Shown here piece by piece: positions 55,481 to 64,000 of a DNA stretch of 64,000 nucleotides (position 1 is its first letter; the number at the start of each line of letters is the position of its first letter). The position numbers and the translations under genes were made by a program. The notes beneath the pieces were generated by a model that saw only the letters and a program-made list of their open reading frames with translations, was not told the origin of the DNA and searched no databases. The stretch is from Tolypeutes matacus (taxonomy: Eukaryota; Chordata; Mammalia; Cingulata; Chlamyphoridae): contig JAKSZT010054308.1 in NCBI GenBank assembly GCA_026826555.1, positions 5,040,131-5,104,130 on the forward strand. The letters run 5' to 3'.

Positions 55481-56834
55481 GTCTTGCTGGCCTCACCCCA
55501 GTCCCAGTCCTGCCTGTGATGACTCCGGGGATGTCACATATGCTCATAAACAAGCAACTCTCCCTAAGCTACAGATGGCGTTTTGTGTTGGTTTTCACTC
55601 AGCAAATATTTACTGAGCATACCTGTGCCATGGAAACGCAGACCATGGAAACTTCCTATCCTGGTCACCATCTGCTCAGTTCCTGAGCCCCAAGGTGGCT
55701 TCACAAACAGCAAAGTTCATACAGCACCTCCTCCTCTGACAGACACCTTAAGCCCAGAAGGGCCCAAGGCACAGTGTTCCCTGAGTGAATGAAGAATTCT
55801 TCTCCCGCTTGACCAAATGGGACCAGAGCAGTCTCAGGTGCCCTGTCATTCCATCGCTAACACCACAGTCCCCCCTCCCCATGGGCACCCCCCTTCCTTA
55901 GGACCCAGGTATGACCCCATCACAGAGCTGGACCCAAAGACAGACCCCGCTGCCAGCCGTCTTGCTTTCCAGCAGAAAATATATGTTTAACTTCTCAAAT
56001 TGTTATTTGCTCTTATCCATAAAAAATAGGAGAGAGAGAGAAAAAAAAATAGTTAAAATTGTGCAGCAATTCCACTCTCTTAGAATCTGCTCCCTGCAAA
56101 ACTGAAGCCTCCAGAATGAGCCTGAGAGGGCAGCTGTAAACCCGTGGGTTCCCTGGTCCATCTCTGCACCTTCTCGCCTCTTGGGTGTGAGCCTCCTGCT
56201 GCCCAGTGGGCATCGATTTGCTGGGAGCTGTTTCAAAGCTGGCTCTTCAGGAGGTGAAAGCCCATGTTTCTAGCATTTGCCAATTTCTGTAGTGTAAAGA
56301 CCCCATCTCTGCTGTGACACTGAACACAGAGGTAGGAAGAGAAGCACAAACGGCTCTCACAGCCGCTACCAGCTGGCTCCTGGGCACCCTGCCTGTGGCG
56401 AATCCAACGTTTCATGTGCAGGACACACTTTTCCTCCGGCATGCCCCCTGAACACCAGCCCACTGCTTCCCCAGCAGCAAAAGGCGGTCTTTTCCAAAGC
56501 AGAAGGAAAACCTGCTGAGGCATGGTGTGCTGCTCTCCAATAGAGCAACGTCCTAAGGGATTCACAAGAGTACTTCTACTACACTTGATTTTCAGCCGAA
56601 AACCTCACTCTCCCCTTTAATAACCAACACTAAGCCTAGGTTACTCCTCACCCACCCTCCCCCTTCACTAGACAGTCCCAGCCCAGGTTCAAGTGGGGAC
56701 CCCTGACTACCCTCATCAGGCTGTGTGTACTCAAGGGCATGGGATGATTTCTCTGGGAGCCCAGCATGCTTGGAGGCAGGACTCCAGGGCCAGTCATGGA
56801 TCCCATTCCTGCTTCCACCATGAAGCTCTGTAAT

Positions 56835-56965
56835 TGTGGGCAGAGCCTCAATGGCATCTTCTGTAAAATGGGATAATACCTACTTTGCTGGGTTGTTGGG
56901 AAAACTAAATAAAATATGGTGTGAAAAGCCCCTAGCACCTGGCAACACACAACAGACACACTACC
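56835..56965 (+). repeat. MIR SINE fragment
   Basis: Reads ATCTTCTGTAAAATGGGATAATACC, GGGTTGTTGGGAAAACTAAATAAAATATG and AAGCCCCTAGCACCTGG, the 3' half of MIR. Confidence 0.75.
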
Positions 56966-58084
56966 TACTACTTCCTTTCTGGTGGTCCTCCCGGGAGAAG
57001 TGGGCCAATCGTGCAGTGTAGCCTTCCTAACTGTGCTCGGAATTGCCCAAAGGCTTACGGTGTCCCAGGATTTGAGGATAAACAAAGAGACTGCTCTTAT
57101 TCTCATCAAGACCCTCTGTCTGCCCAGGCCATACTTGCCTGGCACCCTGCCCATCTCAGGAGAAAAGAGATGGCCACAGAGGGACAGGAAAAGCCAGGAC
57201 TGAGGGAAGCAGGCAGGGCGATCAGCATAACATCTTTCTCACCCCTAATCCCCTCCAGCTCCCACCATGGTCTTCTCTCATTCTCCCAACCCCTGACCTG
57301 AGTCTGTCTGAAAGTGGCCTGCTTGGCCTAGAGCAGAATCCTGCAGAGGGCTCAGGTGTGGGAGAGAAAGCAGGTGTATGGAGCATCAGGCACCAGAAGA
57401 CCTCCCTTACCCTACCTTGGCCAAGTCTTGAGGTCAGGAACCATGGAAGCTAGTGACTAGGTTGTGGAGGGAACGATGGCATTTGCTAAGGTCTCTGGCC
57501 ATCAGGGCAGCAGACAAGCAGCAGTAGGAGGGAAAGCAGCGGAATTTCCCCTTCTGAGATGGAAGCAGCAGGAAGTGGGAGAGCAGCGGAATTTCACCTG
57601 TGTTGAAAGCTGCTTAAGCAGTTCTTCTGTCTCTCAGAGTCAAAGTCCAAGGGCCTGGGGCTGGGTTGGTAGATTTGGAAGCTATAGAAGAAAGGAGGGG
57701 AGGAGGGAGAGTGGTGAGAGAGAATGAGGAAGAGAGGTGGAGAAACAGAAAGAAGGTTTTTAAAAAAGACAGATTATTGATTAGCAGAGGTGGAGAGAAT
57801 ACATTTATCACCAGAATTATGCATTTTGATAGGATGTCACCCAGCCCTTTGTTCTTCTAGTTCTAAGACTATTTTCTTCCCTCACCCTATGATATATCTG
57901 ATTGGACTTTTTCCTTCTAAAAGCTCAGGGGCTAAAGCAAATTGGAGTAACTGCCTTTGGCTCAGTGGGGTGGGACTGGACTAGAGTGGAGACCTTCCAT
58001 TCCTTCCCCTCCTGGATCCACTTGGAGGTGCTTTAGAGAAGTTGCAGACAGTAATGGTGGTGGAGCGAGAGACTGAGGAAAATA

Positions 58085-61000
58085 AAAAAATTTTTATTAG
58101 AGAAATTGTGGATATACAAAACAATTATGCATCACCTATAGTATTCCCATACATCACCCTATTATTCACACCTTGCATTGGTGTGGTACCTATGTTACAA
58201 TTGATGAAAGCACATTTTTATAATTATACTGTTAACTAATAGTCCGTGGTTAAACTTAGGGTTCACCATTTGTGTAGTGCAGTTTCATGGATTTTTTTAA
58301 AAAGTTTATTATATTACCATATATACAACCTAACATTTCCCCTTTTAATCACATTCAGATATATATTTCAGTGCTATTAATTATGTTCACAATATTTGCT
58401 ACCATTACCAAAACATGTCCATCATTCCAGAAAGGAACGCCATACATTTTAAACCTAAACTTTCCATTCCTTAGCTCCACCCTATCCCCTCGTAAACTGT
58501 ATTCTGGATTCTGACTCTGAGTTTTTTTATTCTAATTATTTCATATCAGTGAGATCATACAATATTTGTCCTTTTGTTTCTGGCTTATTTCACTCAACAT
58601 GATGTCTTCAACATCCATTCATGTTGTTGAGTGTATCAGAACTTCATTCCTTCGTACGACTGAATAACAGTCCATTGTATGCATATGCCATATTTTATTT
58701 ATCCATTCACTAGTTGATGGACACTTGGGTTGCTTCCATCTTTTGGCACTTGTAGATAATGCTGCTATGAACATTGAGTCCCTGCTTTCAATTCTTTTTG
58801 GGTATATACCTAGAAGTGGGATTGCTGGGTCAATATGGTAATTCTCTACTTACCTTTCTGAAGAACCACCATTATCTTTAACAGTGGCTGCACCATTTTA
58901 CATTCCCACCAGCAGTGATCGAGTTTTCCTATTTCTCCGCATCCTCTCTGATACTTGTAATTCTCTGTTTTTTATAGTAGCAGTTCTAATGGGTATGAAA
59001 TGGTAACTATTTATGGTCTTGATTTGCATTTCCTTGATGCTTAATGGTGTTGAAAATCTTTTCATGTGCTTTTTGGCCATTTGTATATCTTCTCTGGAGA
59101 GATATCTATTCAATTCTTTTGCCCACTTTTTAATTAGGTTGTTCATCTTTTTGTTGTTAAGTTGAAGGATTTCATTGTATATTCTGGGTATTAAACCTTT
59201 ACCAGGGGAGTGGATGTGGCTCAAGCAGTTGAGCTCCCACCTCCTAAATGGGAGGTCCTGGGTTCGGTTCCTGGTGTCTCCTGAAAAAACAAAAACAAGC
59301 AAAACAAACGAAAAAAAACAACTCAGGGAAACTGACCTGGCTCAGTTGTTGAGTGCCAGCTTCCCACATATGAGGTCCTGGGTTCAATTGTCGGCCCCCA
59401 ATACCTCAAAAACAAAACAAAACAAAACAAAACAAAACAAAACAACCCTTTACCGGGTATGTGGTTTATGATGAGAAATCAGTAGTCAATCTAATTGGAA
59501 CTCCCTTGTATATAACACATTGCTTTTCTCTTGCAGGTTTCAGAACCATTTCCTTGTCCTTGGTATGTGACAGTTTGACCAATATATGTCAGGGTTTGTC
59601 TTTCTTCATGTTTATACTGTTTGGTGTTCTCTGGGCTTCTTGGATGTGCATATTCATTTCTTTTGCTAAGTTTGAGAAGTTCTCTGTCATTTATTTGAAT
59701 ATTCCTTCTGCTCTTTTCTCTTTTTCTTCTCTTTTCTGGGATTCCCACAATGCATATATTGGTATGCTTGATAGTGACCCAGAGGTTTCTTAGGCTATTT
59801 TCTCTTTTTATAATTCTTTTTTCTTTCTGCTCCTTAACCTCACTCATTTCAATGGTCTTGTCTTCAAGTTTTCTGCTTGTTTCTTTTGCCAATTACAATT
59901 TGTTCCAAAACCCTTCTGGGAATTTTTTCATTTTAGTTATTGTGGTCTTCAATTACAGTAATTTCGTTTTGTTCCTTTTTAAAATTTCTCTCTCTTTATA
60001 AAATTCTCATGTTGCTCATTCATTGTTTTCCTGTTTCTTTTTAGTTGTTTCTCTGTATTTTCCTTCATCTCCTTGAGCATTTTTAAGATCATGTTTTTTA
60101 AAAGTCTTTGTTCAATATGTTCACAGTTTCTTCTTTGGTTTGCTCTGGATTTCATCCTCTTCCTTTTGATGGGCCATCATTTCCTATTTCTTTTTTTTTT
60201 TTTTTTTTTTTTGTCTTGTTCTCATTTCTTACACACTGTATATTTTAATATTTTAAAATTTTAACTCTGGGGTTTCTTCCCTGAAATGTCTGTTTCCTGA
60301 TTTTGTAACCAGATGGTGGTATGGTGGAGTTTTCTTAAGTGTCAGGACCTATCAGGAAAGTCTGCTCAAGGTGAATGCAAAGTGCAGGGTCCTCCCTTTC
60401 TTTTCTGGGCCTTTGTCTTTTTCGGTCTTGTAATTGTTAATTTCTTTGGAGTCCCTGGGTTTTCAGGCATTTGAATGCCCCACTATTTCCCGGGAGGCAG
60501 AACATCTCCCTCTTCATAGGGTTTAAAGCAGATAATCCTTTGCCTCAGGCTTTCTGCCTCAATAGTTCCTTATTCCTTTCATTGTTGTTTCAAGCTGCTT
60601 TTTCCTGGAGGGCAAAGTTTGGGAGGGGGGCCACACACCAGAGCAGAGTTTCCTGACTCAGGCTTTCCCAGCCAGAAAAAGGCCAGTGACCCTCAAAGTT
60701 GGCGCTGACTTCCTTCAAGCCTCCCTGGGGAGAGGCTCAGAAAGGGCACCAGGAGTTTTTCTATGGCTCCCCAAAGCTGTGCTTTCTTAACCTGCCCAGC
60801 AAATGCAGCCCTTGATCTGACCTCCACAGCACTGAGGAAGCTTAGCATCTTCATGTCTCCTCAGCCTTTGACCACCTTCACAACTAGGCCCCCTGCGATC
60901 TGACGTGAGAGTGGGGGTGGGTGCTGGTAACTGCTGTGTGGAGAGAGCAATTTCCCTCCTTTTACCATAATTTACCAGACTCTTTCCCCGGCTCTTCTCT

Positions 61001-61125
61001 GGATGCTGCACAGTGTTCTATTGGACTACAGAGTTTCAAAATAGTTGTTTCAGACAGTTTCTGCATGTTTAATAGTTGTTCTGATAGAGACTTAATCCTG
61101 GAGCTTCCTACTCCATCATCTTCCC
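58085..61125 (-). mobile_element. Old L1, internally deleted
   Basis: The 3' end (58085-59200) has the complement of ORF2 C-terminus words such as CCATTCACTAGTTGATGGACAC. It then jumps, at a dimeric SINE, to ORF1-region sequence (59455-60200) and the 5' UTR ending near 61125 (CCATCATCTTCCC). About 4 kb of ORF2 is missing. It is an older and different subfamily from copies 1 and 2. A T-run lies at 60191-60213. Confidence 0.75.
59204..59446 (+). mobile_element. Dimeric tRNA-derived SINE
   Basis: Unit 1 (59204 to about 59328) has head GGATGTGGCTCAAGCAG and box GGGTTCGGTTCC. Unit 2 (about 59329-59446) has CCTGGCTCAGTTGTTGAG and GGGTTCAATTGTC, with an (AAAAC)n tail. One target duplication CCTTTACC flanks the pair (59196-59203 and 59447-59454), so both units inserted as a single dimer. 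Confidence 0.88.
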
Positions 61126-61234
61126 TCGATGCTCTATCAGAAGTATTTCTTTATAGTATCCTTTCCCTTCAAGCATCCTTTCCCCAGAAGAGGTTCAATT
61201 CATGGAGGAATAATGGAATTTGGTAGAGAAGCTG

Positions 61235-61325
61235 CATGACCTAGCGGACAAAACAGAGGCTCTGGAGTCAGAACTGAATCCGAAGGTCAACTTCATGACT
61301 CAGTGTCAGTATGACTTTGGGTAAA
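61235..61325 (+). repeat. Possible MIR fragment
   Basis: AAACAGAGGCTCTGGAGTCAGAACTG resembles the MIR 5' region; the rest is unconvincing. Confidence 0.4.
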
Positions 61326-62559
61326 TGTTCAGTACAGGAAATAGAAAACATTGTAGTATTTTAAGTAGAAAGGGATTAACACAGGAACTCACTGTTTATA
61401 AAAATCACTGGAGAGATGGGGAATGATGGACGCGAGCTGCCCCTGGACCACAATTTCACGGTGATGTCAGAGAGCGGAACTGAGGGCAGCCAGATTGGTT
61501 GATTGAAGGATTCACTCACTCTACTTCGAGAGCATACAGTATCTTCTCTGGACAGCGACCCCTGCATCTTGCTTTCTTTGTTCCTTTTTCTCAAATAAAA
61601 ATAGTGTTTTTTTAAAAAAAAATTTATTATGGAAAATTAAAAACATAAAAAGTAGAATAGTATGAGCCCTCATGTTCTCGTCACACAGCTAATCACAATT
61701 ATCAACTCATGGCCATTTTTGCTTTATCTACACTTCTATGCTGCAACTCACAACTCCTTTGCCATAATTATTTTGAAGCAAATCCTAGACATCATATCAT
61801 CTCAAGTGAAAATTAAATTATGGTTATTCTGTTTTCTCTTTCCATATTAAGAATTTGGGAGTGATTTAATGCACCATTTAGTTATAGGTTCCCTACACTA
61901 TGACAAGGTATATTCAGACTAGACAGACAGAAATGCATATCACACAAAGACCATGGACTTGGAACTAGATGTAGTAACTGGATGCTTTCCCTTGGGGAGG
62001 GGTTAGTATAGTTTTGGTTGAATGTGGTATAGTTGCAGTTTTGAAATTATATACCAGGAAAGGGTTTATCCATGGGTGTGGCACTTGAGGGATCATACGT
62101 GGTGAACAGTGGGGGTTATAAATGTTTGTCTACTCAGGATGCTATCCCTTACCCCTTATTCTGGAAATAGATCCCTACTTTGAGGTGGGGAACTCATTCT
62201 GTGTGATTTGGGTGAGAATGGTCTCCTCATTCATGTCACTGGCAATTTCTTGAACTCTTTGCTGGAACTCTTGGAAAGAGGTCCATGTTTGCTCTAGCAT
62301 TGCTACATGGAGAAAGCCTGCCTCAGAATGAAGCAGAGCCTAGAGACAGAGAAAAAAAAGACAGATTCCTGCTATTATTTGAGCGATTGGATATAATTGA
62401 ATCTAAATTCACCTCTTAAAGTTCCAGTAATGAGGCAATACAATTCTTTTTCTTTTTTTGTCCTGGTAACTGAATGAGTCCTGAGTAATAAGTCTAAGCC
62501 AACCTGTAGACTCAGAAAGCATGTGGCATTCAAAATAGGCCACAGAATTGTACAGAGTT
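61326..62559. other. Probable old repeat debris
   Basis: 61610-61860 resembles an old L1 3' UTR (TTTATTATGGAAAATTAAAAACATAAAAAG, TTTTGAAGCAAATCCTAGACATCATATC). The rest is unassigned and no gene is seen. Confidence 0.4.
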
Positions 62560-62930
62560 TCTTTTTGGGGTGATTGGAAAAGTTTTGGTAATGGATGGTG
62601 GCTATGGTAGCTCAACATTGTGAATGTAATTGCCACCACTGAAATATATATTTGAATGTAGCTAAAAGGGGAAATTTTTGGTTGTATATATGTTACTAGA
62701 GTAACAATGGGAAAAAAAAAAACACAGTAGAACTATACAACACAGTGAACCTTACGTTAAATCATATATAGTTTATAGTACAATTATAATAATTGACTTT
62801 CATCAATTGTACACATGTACCACACTAATGCAAAGTATAAATAATGGGGGCGGGGGTCATGAGAACTGTAATTTCTACATGAATTTTTGGTAAACTTACA
62901 ACTTCTATAAAAAAGAGAATAGGCTACAGA
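62560..62930 (+). repeat. L1 3' UTR fragment
   Basis: Contains ACATTGTGAATGTAATTGCCACCACTGAA, TAAAAGGGGAAATTTTTGGTTGTATATATG and AATTGTACACATGTACCACAC, typical of mammalian L1 3' UTRs. Confidence 0.6.
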
Positions 62931-63423
62931 GAGAATGCTCTGATGTCCCTGAAAAGAAGAGGGTGAGAGCTGGGGAGGTAGGGGAAGACTGCTGAATTGC
63001 CGTACATATCTAAAGGGAAGCAATCTAGAGGTCTAGAGGAAAATACAGCAAAACGAGGCTCAGAGAAACTGAACTCTGCCTGTGAGTGGATCAGGAAAAG
63101 GGACTGTGGTGTCACTACAGGAAAGGATTAATTGGTTAGAAAAACGACCAAAGAAGATTTCAATCTTTTTGCTATGGTGAGGGTTTCTCTTGATATGGGA
63201 CTCTTGAGAAGGAAGGATTTGAGAATAACCTTGATATTTATTTCCTCTGGGTGTTCTTTTTGTTCATCCAAGCAGGTAACAAAAATTTTATTGTTCTTCT
63301 TTTTAAACTCCTAGACCTCACTTTCCCCCTTTCAGGAGCACAGACCAAATTCCCCTGAACAATCTTTGAAGCAGGGATAAGGTTGATGTAATAGTAAGAA
63401 CCCACGGAAGAACCACAATTCTT

Positions 63424-63601
63424 TTTTTTTAAAGATTTTATTTATTTATTCATTTATCCCCCCCTTGCTGCTTGTGCTCGCTGGGTCAGCTAACCACGCC
63501 GTGTGGGCGGGCTTGCCTTCACCAGGAGGCCCCGGGAACCGAACCCGGGGCCTCCCATATGGTAAACGGGAGCCCCACTGACTGAGCCACAGCCGCTTCC
63601 C
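63424..63601 (-). mobile_element. GC-rich tRNA-derived SINE
   Basis: Nearly identical to 3774-3966: the T-run, TTTATTTATTCATTTATCCCC, CACGCCGTGTGGGCGGG, CCGGGAACCGAACCCGG. The target duplication AGAACCACA(A/G)TTCTT at 63409-63423 and 63602-63616 has one mismatch. A 181-codon minus-strand frame across it is fortuitous. Confidence 0.93.
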
Positions 63602-63616
63602 AGAACCACAGTTCTT

Positions 63617-64000
63617 ATCCAGAGGAGTCACCAGAGCAGGAGCAGAACTGGGTAAGTCTCTAGTGTGAAGGGCAAAGCATAATTGGGAGAACAGACAGCT
63701 CTGATATGGGTGGGATCCAAGGAGGGAAATGAACCAACAGACATGGATTAGCACTAATGACAGGAGAAACCACTGGGAAGAGTGGAGGGTATCTTGAAAG
63801 GTAATGGTGAAGGGCAACAGAGGGGGCAAGAACTCAGGAAGGGAAAGAAGGAGAGTAAAGCAGGTGACTGGAGAGAGAATGTGGAGCTGCAGGGGAATTT
63901 TTAACCTAGATGAGAGGGAGAAACAGGGAATGATGAATGAGAGATGACGAAAGCTAGAAATGCTTTTAGCAGGTAGAATATTTATTATCATTTCAGATAT
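63617..64000. other. No recognisable feature
   Basis: Purine-rich unique sequence to the window end; nothing supportable. Confidence 0.4.

Larger units (their letters stand above)
53556..58084. other. Mostly single-copy DNA
   Basis: GC-richer than the surroundings. It contains two MIRs (54140-54260 and 56835-56965) and a G-run (55452-55480). Open frames up to 168 codons occur but lack motifs. 54400-54700 has raised CpG and fair codon-like character on both strands, without an identifiable domain. Confidence 0.45.

Noticed and set aside
56648..57154. 168-codon minus-strand frame
   Set aside because: It overlaps a MIR and has no recognised family; probably chance in GC-rich DNA.
59204..59446. 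Possible functional tRNA genes in the SINE heads
   Set aside because: The heads lack a full cloverleaf and have A-rich tails and target duplications, so they are retroposons.
63446..63991. 181-codon minus-strand frame
   Set aside because: Its C-terminal part is SINE and the rest is low-complexity complement; no domain is seen.

Overview
The window is mammalian nuclear DNA and very repeat-rich. The repeats include full-length L1 LINEs, tRNA-derived SINEs of a type I associate with xenarthrans (armadillos, sloths, anteaters), ERVL-type LTRs, and old L2, MIR and MER5 pieces. The SINE and LTR types suggest a xenarthran. I lean towards sloth or anteater over armadillo, but that is from memory and not proven here. 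Two runs of N (10 and 400) mark it as draft assembly.

Layout. 1-7.3 kb: old L1 debris, then a full-length but broken L1 on the + strand (781-7290), itself hit by two SINEs. 7.3-9.8 kb: an LTR and a long L2 fragment. 9.8-19.1 kb: the only cellular gene I can support. It is a + strand immune receptor of the SLAM/CD2 family with four visible coding exons: IgV, IgC2, transmembrane, and a terminal exon with a tyrosine switch motif. The signal-peptide exon is not identified, and part of the tail may be missing. 19.2-26 kb: an MLT1-like LTR, old L1, SINEs, MIR and MER5 copies in otherwise unremarkable DNA.

26-52.5 kb is a Russian-doll repeat block. Two decayed class I endogenous retroviruses lie on the minus strand, about 26.3-29.9 kb and 31-52.5 kb. 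The second still shows reverse transcriptase and envelope transmembrane-subunit remnants. It was split by a full-length minus-strand L1 (36687-49524) with an intact 354-codon ORF1. That L1 was in turn split by a nearly complete + strand ERVL provirus (37236-44007). The provirus has a 5-bp target duplication, a tRNA-Leu(UAA) primer binding site and near-identical LTRs. It carries gag, protease, RT, RNase H, integrase and dUTPase-like sequence, has no env, and has several frame breaks.

52.5-64 kb: SINEs, two old L1 5' regions, an internally deleted old L1 (58.1-61.1 kb), and about 4.5 kb of apparently single-copy DNA (53.6-58.1 kb) with a long G-run. The retroelements are fossils; none appears to serve the receptor gene.
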